Source: Saccharopolyspora flava (GTDB taxonomy: Bacteria > Actinomycetota > Actinomycetes > Mycobacteriales > Pseudonocardiaceae). Taken from it: 64,000 nucleotides of DNA. The stretch's first letter is position 1. Every line of letters begins with the position of its first letter. Shown piece by piece: positions 14,726 through 24,468 of the stretch. Both the position numbers and the translations under genes were made by a program. Under the pieces are notes generated by a model. The model saw only the letters and a program-made list of their open reading frames with translations. It was not told the origin of the DNA and did no database searches. The stretch lies in contig NZ_FOZX01000006.1 in NCBI RefSeq assembly GCF_900116135.1, positions 186,001 to 250,000 of the forward strand, read 5' to 3'.

Positions 14726-16543
14726 TCAGCCGAGGCGCTGCTTGAGGGCCTCGAACTCGTCGCGCATCGAGGTGGGCAGGTCGTCACCGATGGTGTCGAA
14801 CCACTCCTGGATCAGCGGCAGCTCCGCCTTCCACTCGTCGACGTCGACGTTGAGCGCGGTCTCGATGTCCTCGATCGGGGCGTCCAGACCGTCGGTGTCG
14901 ATCTCCGAGGCGGCCGGCACGCGGCCGATCGGGGTGTCCACGGCGGCGGCGTTGCCCTCGATCCGCTCGATGATCCACTTGAGCACGCGCGAGTTCTCGC
15001 CGAAGCCCGGCCACACGATCTTCTTGCCGGACTCGTCGCGGCGGAACCAGTTGACGTAGTAGATCTTCGGCAGCTTGGAGGCGTCCGCGTCCTTGCCGGT
15101 GTTGACCCAGTGCTGCAGGTAGTCACCGACGTTGTAGCCGATGAACGGCAGCATCGCCATCGGGTCGCGGCGCACGACGCCGACCTGGCCGGAGGCCGCG
15201 GCGGTGGTCTCCGAGGACATGGTGGCGCCCATGAACACGCCGTGCTGCCAGTTGAACGACTCGTTGACCAGCGGAACCGTGGTCTTGCGGCGACCGCCGA
15301 ACAGGATCGCCGAGATCGGCACGCCCTGCGGGTCGTCCCACTCCGGCGCCAGGATCGGGCACTGCGACATCGGCGTGCAGTAGCGGGAGTTCGGGTGCGC
15401 GGCCTTGACGTCGCTGTCCGGGGTCCAGTCGTTGCCCTTCCAGTCGGTCAGGTGCGCGGGCGTCTCGCCGCCCATGCCCTCCCACCAGACGTCACCGTCG
15501 TCGGTCAGCGCGACGTTGGTGAACAGCGAGTTGCCCTTCTCGATGGTGCGCATCGCGTTCGGATTGGTGTGCTCGTCGGTGCCCGGCGCGACGCCGAAGA
15601 AGCCGGCCTCGGGGTTGACCGCGTAGAGGCGGCCGTCCTCGCCGAAGCGCATCCAGGCGATGTCGTCGCCGAGGGTCTCGACCTTCCAGCCCGGGATGGT
15701 CGGCTGCAGCATCGCCAGGTTGGTCTTGCCGCACGAGGAGGGGAACGCGGCCGCGATGTAGTGGACCTTGTTCTCCGGGGAGATCAGCTTGAGGATCAGC
15801 ATGTGCTCGGCGAGCCAGCCCTCGTCGCGGGCCATCGCCGAGGCGATGCGCAGCGAGTAGCACTTCTTGCCCAGCAGCGCGTTGCCGCCGTAGCCGGAGC
15901 CGTAGCTCCAGATCATCCGCTCCTCGGGGAAGTGGGTGATGTACTTGGTGTCGTTGCACGGCCACGGCACGTCCTGCTGGCCCGGCTCCAGCGGCGCACC
16001 CACGGAGTGCAGCGCGGGGACGAACGGGGCGTCGGTGCCGAGGCGCTCCAGCACCTTGCTGCCCATCCGGGTCATGATGTGCATCGAGACCACGACGTAC
16101 TCGGAGTCGGTGATCTCCACGCCCAGCTTCGGCTCCTCAGCGCCGAGCGGGCCCATGCAGAACGGGATGACGTACATCGTGCGGCCGCGCATGGAGCCCC
16201 GGTAGAGCTCGGTCATGGTGGCCTTCATCTTGGCCGGGTCCATCCAGTTGTTGGTGACCCCGGCGTCTTTCTCCTCGACGGAGCAGATGAAGGTCCGCTC
16301 CTCGACGCGCGCCACGTCGGACGGGTCCGACGCCGCGTAGAACGAGTTCGGCTTCTTGTCGAGACGCTTGAAGGTGCCGGCCTCCACGAGGCGGTCGGTC
16401 AGCCGCGTCCACTCGTCCTGCGAACCGTCACACCACACCACGCGATCGGGTGTGGTCAGCTCCGCGACCTCGCGCACCCACGACAACAGGCGCTCGTGCT
16501 CGGTCGGTGCCTGGTCGAGACCGGGGATGGTCACTGCGGTCAT
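14726..16543 (-). CDS. pckG: Phosphoenolpyruvate carboxykinase (GTP)
   Basis: This 605-aa enzyme converts oxaloacetate and GTP to PEP, GDP and CO2, the entry to gluconeogenesis. The hallmark active-site loop FPSSCGKTN lies at about 267-275 with the reactive Cys271. Further conserved stretches are [19 protein letters not shown] and [22 protein letters not shown]. Length and motifs match the GTP-dependent class throughout. ATG start, with AGGAG about 10 nt upstream. Cytosolic and monocistronic, ending at the strong terminator downstream. Confidence 0.97.
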   Translation of the reverse strand: MTAVTIPGLDQAPTEHERLLSWVREVAELTTPDRVVWCDGSQDEWTRLTDRLVEAGTFKRLDKKPNSFYAASDPSDVARVEERTFICSVEEKDAGVTNNWMDPAKMKATMTELYRGSMRGRTMYVIPFCMGPLGAEEPKLGVEITDSEYVVVSMHIMTRMGSKVLERLGTDAPFVPALHSVGAPLEPGQQDVPWPCNDTKYITHFPEERMIWSYGSGYGGNALLGKKCYSLRIASAMARDEGWLAEHMLILKLISPENKVHYIAAAFPSSCGKTNLAMLQPTIPGWKVETLGDDIAWMRFGEDGRLYAVNPEAGFFGVAPGTDEHTNPNAMRTIEKGNSLFTNVALTDDGDVWWEGMGGETPAHLTDWKGNDWTPDSDVKAAHPNSRYCTPMSQCPILAPEWDDPQGVPISAILFGGRRKTTVPLVNESFNWQHGVFMGATMSSETTAAASGQVGVVRRDPMAMLPFIGYNVGDYLQHWVNTGKDADASKLPKIYYVNWFRRDESGKKIVWPGFGENSRVLKWIIERIEGNAAAVDTPIGRVPAASEIDTDGLDAPIEDIETALNVDVDEWKAELPLIQEWFDTIGDDLPTSMRDEFEALKQRLG

Positions 16544-16903
16544 CGCGACGTGTCTCCTGACTGGGCGCCACAGCCCGGATCGGTCGCCGACGGGGGCGGC
16601 CCGCCGACGTTTGCAGGGAAAGCTTCGCCCGGCCCGGAGAGCCGGGCGAAGTGGAAAAGGGATGCAACGAGGCTAACGGGGATAACGGCGCGCATTGAAG
16701 ATCGGGGTTGTCGGTTCTCTCACAGGAACGATAAGGGAATCGATTCAGTTCGCACTTCTTCTCCGCTCGTCACGGAAATCCCGTCGCCGGGCGCGCGTGA
16801 GGTGCCAGATTTTCCGGCGAAGCGGACAGCAGCGCGAACGTCCGGTGAACCGGGGACAGCCGCCGAATGGCGGTTGCCGTTCGTGGAGAAGTGGAATGAA
16901 AAA
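16544..16903. other. pckG upstream region
   Basis: About 360 bp with no supported gene. It should contain the pckG promoter (minus strand). No clear -35/-10 pair or operator repeat was identified, and short overlapping frames lack domains. Confidence 0.4.
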
Positions 16904-16936
16904 CCGCCCGTTGGCCTGAAATCGGCCCACGGGCGG
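16904..16936 (-). terminator. Rho-independent terminator
   Basis: CCGCCCGT (from 16904) pairs with ACGGGCGG (to 16936), enclosing a second GGCC stem, and the minus strand continues with TTTTTC. It ends the unit containing the Ca-loop repeat gene. Confidence 0.8.
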
Positions 16937-16977
16937 GTGTTGGAATCACATTCCGTCGCGAATTCCGCGACCCCGGG

Positions 16978-17703
16978 TCACACCCAGGAGTCGTCCTTTC
17001 CGGAACTCGCCGGTTCGCCCTCGCAGATCTCCGGGACGCCCTGATCGGCCGGAGCCGGCCGGGGCTGCAGCTCGGGCTCGTCGAAGGTCCAGGTCGCGTC
17101 GTCGGTCGCCGAGGCCGCCTGGTTCGGCGCGTACTGGCCGTTGTCGCCGATCCGGCCCTGCTCGACCACGGTCCACTCGCCCTCACCCGTGTGGTGCGAG
17201 ATCGTCACGTCGCCGGTCGTGGTGATCTCGACGACCTGGTCGGCGGACCCGTCGCCGTCGACGTCGGTGAGCATCACGGTGTTGCCGTTCTCCGACTGCA
17301 CGACCGCGGTGTCGGCGACCCCGTCGGAGTTGGTGTCCTCGGTGGCCGGGCCGACCTGCACGTCGCCCTGCGGGGTGTCGACCACCATCTGCCGGTCGTC
17401 GCCGGAGTGCTCGCCGGTGCCGGGGTGCTGCTGCGGGGTCTCGGCCGTCCACTCGCCGGTGTCGGCGTGGAATCGCGCCTGGTCGAGGACCTGGCCGTCG
17501 GCGCTGATGGTCTGCATCAGGTCGGCCCGGCCGTCGGCGTCGTCGTCGATGTAGGCGACGTGGCCGCCGTCGTCGGTCATCACCGCGACCGTCTCGTCCA
17601 GGCCGTCGCCGTCGAGGTCGTAGTTGGCCTCGGCGGTGTACTCCTCGCCGTCGACGGTGACCTTGATGTCCCCGTCCCCGGCTCCGGTCTCCTCGATGTA
17701 CAC
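16978..17703 (-). CDS. Ca-binding-loop repeat protein (DUF6802-like)
   Basis: This 241-aa acidic protein has at least four EF-hand/dockerin-like loops: DLDGDGLDE, DDDADGRAD, DTNSDGVAD and DVDGDGSAD, each followed by a short hydrophobic strand. It resembles an actinobacterial family I recall as DUF6802. There is no obvious signal peptide. Start GTG at 17703 is preferred because GGAGGG lies 6 nt upstream; an alternative GTG at 17769 lies too close to the preceding terminator. Ca2+ binding is inferred from the loops. Confidence 0.7.
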   Translation of the reverse strand: MYIEETGAGDGDIKVTVDGEEYTAEANYDLDGDGLDETVAVMTDDGGHVAYIDDDADGRADLMQTISADGQVLDQARFHADTGEWTAETPQQHPGTGEHSGDDRQMVVDTPQGDVQVGPATEDTNSDGVADTAVVQSENGNTVMLTDVDGDGSADQVVEITTTGDVTISHHTGEGEWTVVEQGRIGDNGQYAPNQAASATDDATWTFDEPELQPRPAPADQGVPEICEGEPASSGKDDSWV

Positions 17704-17777
17704 GTCGGCACCCTCCGCCGGCTTCACCTGCAACCCCTCGGACGCAGCGTAGAGCCCTCCGGTTCCCACCCGAAACC

Positions 17778-17800
17778 ACCCGCCCCGAACCGGGGCGGGT
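17778..17800 (-). terminator. Hairpin after dynamin-like gene 1
   Basis: A perfect 9-bp GC stem (17778-17786 with 17792-17800) and 5-nt loop coincide with the stop codon of the gene on the minus strand. The following T content is weak. Confidence 0.6.
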
Positions 17801-19647
17801 CAGGCGTCGCGGAGGTTGCGGATCGCGGACAGCAGGTGTTCGGCGCGCTCGCGGCCCGAGGAGGACTCGGTGAGGCGGCGGTCCACCGTCTGCAGGCGGC
17901 GGCTGCGCTCGGCCGCATCCATCTTCAGGGCCTTGTCGACGTCCCGGAGCTCGGCGTCGATCGCCTCGATCCGCCTGGTCAGCGCGTCGTCCAGGGCCAG
18001 CGAGAGCTGCTGCTCGGCCTCGATGAGCTGCTCGGCGACCAGCTGGTCCAGCGCCGAGCGGGCATCGGCGATCGCGTCGGTGAGCCACTGCTTGAGGTAC
18101 TGCTTGTCGGCGGCGTGCTTGCGGGTGCGCGCCAGCCACCAGCCCGCGCCCAGGCCGAGCACGATCGTCACCGGCAGCACCACCGGGTTCAGCGCCGCCA
18201 CGCCCAGCCCGGCCAGCGGCATCGCCGCGGCGCGGCCGACGCCGAGACCACCGGAGACGCCCATGAACACCAGCAGCTTGTCCTCGGCGGTGGGCGGACG
18301 CCGGTCCGGCGGGCGCAGCGCGATCGGCGCCTGGACGCCGCGCGCGAACTGCGAGCGGATCACGTCCAGCTCCTCGGCGGAGAACAGGTCGTTGAGGGCC
18401 TGCTCGGCCACCGCCGCCAGGCGGGTGGACAGCGTCGCAGCGATGCGGGTCGAGGCCATCTGCAGCGCGATGTCGACCTGCCGAGGCAGGTCGTCGATCT
18501 CCTTGCGGCCGGCGCCGTTGATGGACCGGCGGAACCAGTTCTGCACGTCGCGGACCTGCCGCGATACCTCGTGGCCGAGCTCCACCCGGGTGCGCTGGAT
18601 CTCGCCGCGCAGCTTGACCTGCCAGCCCCGCGTCGAGGAGCGGCGGGCGGTGCTGAGCTCGTCGCGGCGGGCGCGCAGCGACTCGGCCTCGTCCTCGCCG
18701 ACGGTCAGCGCGCGCTTCTCGGCCTCCAGGGTCGCGGTGAGCTCGCCGAGCACGGTCGACAGCGCGCGCATCGTGTTGGCCTCGCCGAGCATCGCCGACC
18801 GGCCGGCGATGAGCCGCCGCAGCTCGTCGCGCAGCTCGACCACCCCGGACTTGGCGCGCAGCAGCTCGGCGTTGGCGCCGTCGGGGGCCTGCGCGGCGCG
18901 CAGGTGCAGGCGCGCCGAGACCGGGAAGATCGGCACCTCGGCGAACCGGGGCGCGTGCTCGGCCAGCAACCTGCGGTCCTCGGCCAGCACCTGCCGCCAG
19001 CCGCGGTGCTGATCGGTCTTGGCCAGCGCGAACACCACGGTCTCCACCCGCTCGCCGACCTGCTGCAGGAACTCCAGCTCGCCGCGGGTGAACGGGGACG
19101 AGGCGTCGACGACGAACAGCAGCGCGGTCGCCGACACCGCCGCCTCGCGGGCCAGCTCGCCGTGCAGTTCCTCCAGCCCGCCGACGCCGGGCGTGTCGAC
19201 GAGCATCAGCTCGGTCAGCGGCTCCAGGGGCGCGGTGACCCGCACGTGGCGCGGCGGCAGCTGGCCTTCGGGCAGGGGCCGGTCGGCGCTGGTCCAGTTC
19301 GGGAGCTCGGCGAGGTCGAAGGGCACCGGGTCCTGCTGGCCGGGGTAGCAGGCGTGGGCCGACCACTGCTCGCCGTGCTCGAAGCGCAGGTAGGTGCTGG
19401 TGGCGACGTCGGCGTCCACCGGGGACAGGCCGGGCTGCTCCAGCAGCGCGTTGACCAGGGAGCTCTTGCCGCGGTTGGTCTCGCCGACGACGACCGCGCT
19501 GGGCATCGCGGGGCGGCTGCGGCGGACCTGCTCGACCCACTCGTAGGCGGTCGGGTCGGCTTCCCGCAGGAACCCGAGCAGCTTGTCCCGGGTCTGCTTG
19601 ACCTGCTGCGGAAGCGCGGCGGCAGCAACACCAGGCGCCGTGGTCAT
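17800..19647 (-). CDS. Dynamin-like GTPase 1 (IniA/IniC-like)
   Basis: This 615-aa protein has a dynamin-type GTPase domain: G1 GETNRGKSS (55-63), G3 DTPGVGG (151-157), G4 AKTD (209-212). Long helical stalk regions follow, with a hydrophobic paired segment around 465-515 (GVSGGLGVG...VVLPVTIVLGLGAGWW) that probably inserts in membrane. Bacterial dynamins remodel or repair membranes as paired GTPases. ATG start follows GAGAGG. Third gene of a probable operon with the GrpE-like and second dynamin genes. Confidence 0.85.
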   Translation of the reverse strand: MTTAPGVAAAALPQQVKQTRDKLLGFLREADPTAYEWVEQVRRSRPAMPSAVVVGETNRGKSSLVNALLEQPGLSPVDADVATSTYLRFEHGEQWSAHACYPGQQDPVPFDLAELPNWTSADRPLPEGQLPPRHVRVTAPLEPLTELMLVDTPGVGGLEELHGELAREAAVSATALLFVVDASSPFTRGELEFLQQVGERVETVVFALAKTDQHRGWRQVLAEDRRLLAEHAPRFAEVPIFPVSARLHLRAAQAPDGANAELLRAKSGVVELRDELRRLIAGRSAMLGEANTMRALSTVLGELTATLEAEKRALTVGEDEAESLRARRDELSTARRSSTRGWQVKLRGEIQRTRVELGHEVSRQVRDVQNWFRRSINGAGRKEIDDLPRQVDIALQMASTRIAATLSTRLAAVAEQALNDLFSAEELDVIRSQFARGVQAPIALRPPDRRPPTAEDKLLVFMGVSGGLGVGRAAAMPLAGLGVAALNPVVLPVTIVLGLGAGWWLARTRKHAADKQYLKQWLTDAIADARSALDQLVAEQLIEAEQQLSLALDDALTRRIEAIDAELRDVDKALKMDAAERSRRLQTVDRRLTESSSGRERAEHLLSAIRNLRDA

Positions 19648-19685
19648 GCCGTCCTCTCGGTAGGTCCCAGGCGACGGTACCGGGT

Positions 19686-20021
19686 TCACCTGCGCAGTTG
19701 GTAGACGGTGACGACGGGGGCGCGCAGCACGCGGTCCCGGTCGGCGAAGCCCAGCAGCTCGGTCTCGGCGATGACGCCGTCGAGCCCGGGGTCGTCGGTG
19801 GGCAGCGTGCCGCCCGCCTCGTGCCGGGACGGGTCGAAGCGCTGGCCGTCGGGCCGCAGCGGCGTGACCCCGATGCCGGTGAGCCCGTCGGCGAGCCGTT
19901 CGGCCACGCCGGCGCTGCGGGCCCGGTCCACGGCGTACACGCACAGCTGGATCAGCGCGGCGCGGTCGGTCAGCGCCTGCTCGAGCGGGTCGATGACGGT
20001 TTCGCTGGTCGCGGCGGTCAT
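19686..20021 (-). CDS. GrpE-like small protein between two dynamins
   Basis: This 111-aa protein ends with a GrpE-like beta domain: DGVIAETELLGFADRDRVLRAPVV resembles the GrpE tail with GDRVLRPA. The N-terminal coiled coil of true GrpE is short or absent. ATG at 20021 follows AGGGGG. The frame stays open upstream to a GTG at 20153 that overlaps the preceding stop (GTGA), giving a 155-aa alternative with a charged N-terminus. Its role with the dynamins, perhaps via an Hsp70, is inference. Confidence 0.6.
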   Translation of the reverse strand: MTAATSETVIDPLEQALTDRAALIQLCVYAVDRARSAGVAERLADGLTGIGVTPLRPDGQRFDPSRHEAGGTLPTDDPGLDGVIAETELLGFADRDRVLRAPVVTVYQLRR

Positions 20022-20149
20022 GTCTGCCCCCTGATCGGCGTCAGCGTCGGAGGCCTGTTCGGCGGCCTCGTGCAGAACAGACGAACCCGAAAGGGCTTCG
20101 GTTCCGCTTCCGGGTGACTTCTTCGACCGCCTCCAGCTCCGCACGGTGC

Positions 20150-21670
20150 TCACCCGGTTCGCAGTTGCTGCCAGATCAGGAAGTAGGCCCGGTGCACCAC
20201 GTGCGCGATGCGGCTCTGCGCGGGCGTGGCGCCGAACGAGGAGAACGAGCGCCACCAGTTGGCGCGCTCCAGCGCGAGATCGGTCAGCTCGGCCTGCGGC
20301 AGGCCGGGACCGCCCAGCTGCTCGCCCGGATCGGAGCTGCCGCCCACCCGCATCACCTCCTCGGCCAGGTCCGAGGGCATCTCCACCGCGCCGGCCGCGA
20401 CCAGCGTCAGCGCCTCCAGCACGCGCAGCTGGTGGGCCTCCGGCCGGGCGAGCAGGCCCTCGATCGCGTCGTGCACCTTGCGCTGCTCGTCGCGGTCGCC
20501 GGAGGCCTGCGACAGCGCGGTGATCGACGCGAGCGCGGCGGCCGCCTTGATCCCGTCCGCCCGCACCCGGAACACCGAGTCCAGCCTGCTCAGCACCGAT
20601 TCCAGCCCCGAGGCGTCGCGGATCCGGCGCCGCAGGTCGCCCGCGGTGATGTCGGGTTCGGCGTCCAGCGCCTCCAGCGCGCAGCGCACGCCGTGCAGGT
20701 CCATCCGCTCCAGCAGCTGCGCGCGGGTGCCCGCCGGGACCTCGCACTCCCAGCTGGTGAACAGGTCCGCCGACAGCAGCAGCGTTTCCCGCGTCTCCTC
20801 GTCGAGCTTGGCCAGCGAGCGCAGCGCTTCGGCGTCGGGCGCGGTGAAACCACCGGTCTCGGCGGTCTCGGCGAGCAGCCCGATCACCGGCAGCACGTCG
20901 GCGACCTTGGGCTTGAGCAGCGCGGACTGCTTGGCGGCGAGGATCTCGGCGGCCTTCCACAGCTCGCCGCCGGAGCCCTCGACGGTGTCCGCCTCGATCA
21001 TGTCGGCCTTGTTGAGCACCGCGATCGCGTTCACCGGACCGGCCTCGCGGCTGGCGGTGGCGGCGGTGAAGGCGGCCAGCGCCTGCTCGTCGTCGGCCCG
21101 CACGCCCTGGGTGACCACGTAGAGCACGGCCTCGGCACCGATCACGGCATCGCGCGAGACGGGATCGAGCTGCTGGGTGCCGAGGGCCTGCTCGGTGCGC
21201 GCGACGGAATCGGAGTCCAGCGAGCCCAGTCCCGGGGTGTCGATCACCGTGAGATCGCGCAGCACGGCGTTGGTCAGGTAGGCCTCCAGGTGGGAGACCT
21301 CGTCGAAGTCCACGCCCAGGTCGGCGGGGATGCCGCCGGCGGGGTCGAAGGGAACGGTCTGCCTGCGGCCGTCGTGGAACGCGACCTCGACCCGGTCGAC
21401 GGTGCCGTACTGGAAGCGGGTCACCAGCCGCGTGCACTCACCGACGTCGGTGGGCGCCACCCGGCGCCCGATCAACGCGTTGACCAGGGTCGACTTCCCG
21501 GACTTGATCCGGCCCGCCACGGCCACCTGCAGCGGAGCCCCGAGCCGTCGCAGCACCTCGCCGAACCCCTCGGCGGTCCGCTCGGACACCTGCGGCTGCA
21601 GCTCCGCGCACAACCGCGCCACGGCCCCCGACAACGGGCCTGCCCAGCGCTGCTCGGCTGCCGTGTTCAC
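20150..21670 (-). CDS. Dynamin-like GTPase 2
   Basis: This 506-aa protein has G1 GRIKSGKST (53-61), the G2 Thr at about 80, G3 DTPGLGS (144-150) and G4 NKAD (220-223). A helical region follows. It lacks the clear hydrophobic hairpin of dynamin 1, so the pair may work as a soluble plus membrane-inserted heterodimer, as proposed for other bacterial dynamin pairs. GTG start with GGAAGGG upstream. First gene of the dynamin operon. Confidence 0.85.
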   Translation of the reverse strand: MNTAAEQRWAGPLSGAVARLCAELQPQVSERTAEGFGEVLRRLGAPLQVAVAGRIKSGKSTLVNALIGRRVAPTDVGECTRLVTRFQYGTVDRVEVAFHDGRRQTVPFDPAGGIPADLGVDFDEVSHLEAYLTNAVLRDLTVIDTPGLGSLDSDSVARTEQALGTQQLDPVSRDAVIGAEAVLYVVTQGVRADDEQALAAFTAATASREAGPVNAIAVLNKADMIEADTVEGSGGELWKAAEILAAKQSALLKPKVADVLPVIGLLAETAETGGFTAPDAEALRSLAKLDEETRETLLLSADLFTSWECEVPAGTRAQLLERMDLHGVRCALEALDAEPDITAGDLRRRIRDASGLESVLSRLDSVFRVRADGIKAAAALASITALSQASGDRDEQRKVHDAIEGLLARPEAHQLRVLEALTLVAAGAVEMPSDLAEEVMRVGGSSDPGEQLGGPGLPQAELTDLALERANWWRSFSSFGATPAQSRIAHVVHRAYFLIWQQLRTG

Positions 21671-21787
21671 GATGCCCTTCCGACGAACTCAGACATTCCA
21701 GACTTCCCGGGAATCCGCCCGCCCCATCCTGCCACACCACCCCCACCCACAACCCCCACTCCACGCACGACGACGCCACCCCGAGGA

Positions 21788-21855
21788 CAAAACCTGCGGT
21801 ATTCGACCGGTCAAAACCTGCGGTATTCGCCCCGATGAAAACCGCGGTTCTCGAC
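21788..21855. repeat. Dispersed repeat family B, copy 1
   Basis: Three near-identical units of the type AAAACCTGCGGTATTCG, joined by ACCGGTC and CCCCGA linkers, lie between divergent genes. Related blocks are at 27087-27156 and 34937-35078. The last unit borders the promoter of the HAD gene. Confidence 0.85.
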
Positions 21856-21862
21856 GCGCGGA

Positions 21863-21868
21863 TAGCCT
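21863..21868 (+). promoter_or_regulatory. -10 box TAGCCT, leaderless start
   Basis: TAGCCT is followed by 6 nt and then the GTG at 21875, with no ribosome-binding site. Confidence 0.5.
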
Positions 21869-21874
21869 GCACGG

Positions 21875-22672
21875 GTGAGTGCTGACTTCAAGCCCGAACT
21901 GGTCGCCCTGGACGTCGACGGGACCCTGCTGGACCCGGAGACCGACACGATCTCCGCCGCGGTGAAGGCCGCGGTGCGGCGCGCCGTCGAGGGCGGTGCG
22001 CAGGTGGTCGTGGCGACCGGGCGGACCTTCCTCGGGACCACGCCCGTGCTCGACGAGCTGGGGCTGACCAGCGGATTCGCGTTGTGCTCCAACGGTGCCG
22101 TGCTGGTCGACGTGGCGCGGCGCGAACCCGTGTCCGTCGCGTCCTTCGACGCCACCCCGGTGCTGCGGACCCTCCGCGAGCACCTGCCCGGCAGCATCTA
22201 CGCCGCCGAGGACGTCGGCGTCGGCAACCTCGTGTCCGCGCCGTTCGACCCCGAGAAGCTGCACGGGCCGCAGCGGATCACGCCGATCGACGAGCTCACC
22301 GCCGCACCCGTGCCCCGGCTCATCGCCGAGTGGACCGGCCACGACCCGGCCGAGCTCGCCACCACCCTCGCCGGCGTCCGGCTGCCGCAGTGCGCCATCA
22401 GCGTCGACACCTACGAGCCCTGGGCCACCGTCGTCCCCGAGGGCCTGTCCAAGGGCGCGGCCCTGGAGAAGCTGCGCACCGAGCTCGGCATCGCCCCGGA
22501 CCGCACCTTCGCCGCGGGCGACGGCACCAACGACTTCGAGATGCTGAGCTGGGCGGCCCGCGGCGTGGCCATGGGGCAGGCGCCCGCCGACCTGCGCGTC
22601 ACCGCCGACGCCACCATCGGCACCGTCGCCGACGACGGCCTCGCCGTCGAACTGGACCGCCTCTTCGGCTGA
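21875..22672 (+). CDS. HAD-superfamily Cof-type phosphatase
   Basis: This 265-aa protein has HAD motif I DVDGTLLD (13-20) with the nucleophile Asp, a Thr in VVATGRT, Lys in LSKGAAL and motif IV GDGTNDFEM. The insertion between motifs is the C2-type cap of Cof hydrolases acting on sugar phosphates or other small phosphoesters. Substrate unknown. Probably leaderless, transcribed away from the dynamin operon. Confidence 0.9.
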   Translation: MSADFKPELVALDVDGTLLDPETDTISAAVKAAVRRAVEGGAQVVVATGRTFLGTTPVLDELGLTSGFALCSNGAVLVDVARREPVSVASFDATPVLRTLREHLPGSIYAAEDVGVGNLVSAPFDPEKLHGPQRITPIDELTAAPVPRLIAEWTGHDPAELATTLAGVRLPQCAISVDTYEPWATVVPEGLSKGAALEKLRTELGIAPDRTFAAGDGTNDFEMLSWAARGVAMGQAPADLRVTADATIGTVADDGLAVELDRLFG

Positions 22673-22804
22673 ACGACCCCGAACGTCCACTGTGGAGCGA
22701 AGTGGAACCGGGGTGGCGATCCGGGACAACCCTGAGGTGCGTCATCCTCGGGGCCGGTTCACTACGTACCGGCACAGCTCCGCGTCCCAGCAACAGGAGT
22801 GATC

Positions 22805-23746
22805 ATGATCGAGGCGAGAGGCCTCACCAAGCGCTACGGCCAGAAGCTGGCGGTGGACGACCTGTCCTTCACCGTCAAACCCGGTCACGTCACCGGATTC
22901 CTCGGCCCCAACGGCGCGGGCAAGTCCACCACCATGCGCATGGTGCTCGGGCTGGACAACCCCACCGCGGGCGACGTGCGCATCAACGGCAAGCGCTACC
23001 ACGAGCTCAAGAACCCGCTGCGCACCGTCGGAGCCCTCCTCGACGCCAAGTGGGTGCACCCCAACCGCACCGCCCGCGCCCACCTGCGGTGGATGGCGCG
23101 CTCCAACGGCATCGGCATGAAGCGGGTCGACGAAGTCCTCGAGCAGGTCGGCCTCGCCGACGTCGCCCGGCGCAAGGCCGGCGGCTTCTCGCTCGGCATG
23201 TCCCAGCGCCTCGGCATCGCCACCGCGCTCCTCGGCGACCCCGAAGTGCTGCTCTTCGACGAACCCGTCAACGGGCTTGACCCCGAAGGCATCCACTGGA
23301 TCCGCCGGTTCATGCAGGGCCTGGCCGCCGAAGGGCGCACCGTCTTCGTCTCCAGCCACCTGCTCAGCGAGATGTCGCTGACCGCCGAGGAACTCGTCGT
23401 CGTCGGCCGCGGCAAGCTCATCGCCCAGTGCAGCACCGCCGAGTTCGTCGACAGCGCCGGCAGCAGCTCCGTGCTCGTGCGCACCCCCGAAGCCCCGCAG
23501 CTCAAGCGACTCCTCGCTGACGAGCAGATCACCGTCCGCACCGCCGCCGACGACCGGCTCGTCCTCGACGGCGTCACCACCGAGCGGATCGGCGAGATCG
23601 CCGCCCAGCATCGCATCGTGCTGCACGAGCTCACCGCCCAGCGCGGCTCGCTGGAAGACGCCTTCATGCAGCTCACCAGCGACGCCGTCGAATACCCGAC
23701 CGCGCTCGGCGAAGCCGAGCTGACCGCCCAGGGGGTGGCCCGATGA
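22805..23746 (+). CDS. ABC-2 exporter ATP-binding protein
   Basis: This 313-aa ATPase has Walker A GPNGAGKST, a signature-like FSLGMSQRLG (variant of LSGGQ), Walker B VLLFDEPVNGLDP and H-loop SSHLL. The C-terminal extension (from about 215) is typical of drug or lantibiotic self-resistance exporters. ATG at 22805 is chosen because AGGAG ends 5 nt upstream. It overlaps the permease gene by 4 bp. Confidence 0.9.
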   Translation: MIEARGLTKRYGQKLAVDDLSFTVKPGHVTGFLGPNGAGKSTTMRMVLGLDNPTAGDVRINGKRYHELKNPLRTVGALLDAKWVHPNRTARAHLRWMARSNGIGMKRVDEVLEQVGLADVARRKAGGFSLGMSQRLGIATALLGDPEVLLFDEPVNGLDPEGIHWIRRFMQGLAAEGRTVFVSSHLLSEMSLTAEELVVVGRGKLIAQCSTAEFVDSAGSSSVLVRTPEAPQLKRLLADEQITVRTAADDRLVLDGVTTERIGEIAAQHRIVLHELTAQRGSLEDAFMQLTSDAVEYPTALGEAELTAQGVAR

Positions 23747-24468
23747 CCCTGCTCGCCGTCGAGCGGATGAAGCTCTTCTCCACCCGCGCCCCCTGGTGGT
23801 GCACGTTCCTCGCGCTCGCCCTGCCCATCGGGTTCACCGCGCTCATCGCCGCCTACTCCGACGGGATCGCGCTCAGCACAACGCAGTTCGGGCACCAGTT
23901 CGGACTCATGGTGACGCTCGTGCTCGCCGCGCTCGCGATCACCACCGAGTACCGCTTCGGCACCATCCGCGCGACCTTCGTCGCCGTGCCCAACCGCACC
24001 GCCGTGCTGCTCGCCAAGACCGCCGTCGTCGCCGTCCTCGCGCTGATCATCGGCGAGATCTGCGCGTTCGGCTCCTGGGCCGTCGCCAAGGCGCTGCTGC
24101 CCAGCGCCGACCTCGCGATCACCACCGCCGACCAGTGGCGCCAAGTCGCCGGTGTCGGACCGGTTTTCGCGTTCGCCGCGATCCTCGCCGTCGGCGTCGG
24201 CATGCTCCTGCGGCAGACCGCGGGCGCCGTCACCGCGCTCCTGCTGTGGTCGCTGCTCGTCGAGAACCTCATCGCGCTCATCCCCGAGATCGGCTCCGAC
24301 GCCCAGCGGTGGATGCCCTTCGTGATGGCCGACCACTTCCTCAGCGGCGGCGGACCCCTCTCCGCCAACATGCCCCTCGGGCCCTGGGCGTCACTCGCGT
24401 ACTTCGGCGCCGTCACAGTCGGTGTCTGGGTGATCGGACTCGTCGTGACCCACCGGCGTGATGCCTGA
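23743..24468 (+). CDS. ABC-2 exporter permease
   Basis: This 241-aa membrane protein has about six hydrophobic helices and the segment TTEYRFGTIRATF, typical of ABC-2 permeases paired with the upstream ATPase. Start ATG overlaps the ATPase stop (ATGA). The exported compound is unknown. Confidence 0.85.
   Translation: MTLLAVERMKLFSTRAPWWCTFLALALPIGFTALIAAYSDGIALSTTQFGHQFGLMVTLVLAALAITTEYRFGTIRATFVAVPNRTAVLLAKTAVVAVLALIIGEICAFGSWAVAKALLPSADLAITTADQWRQVAGVGPVFAFAAILAVGVGMLLRQTAGAVTALLLWSLLVENLIALIPEIGSDAQRWMPFVMADHFLSGGGPLSANMPLGPWASLAYFGAVTVGVWVIGLVVTHRRDA

Noticed and set aside
19686-21437. 583-aa frame continuous with the GrpE-like gene
   Set aside because: The upstream part overlaps dynamin 2 in another frame and is Arg/Gly-rich noise; only the last 111-155 residues look real.
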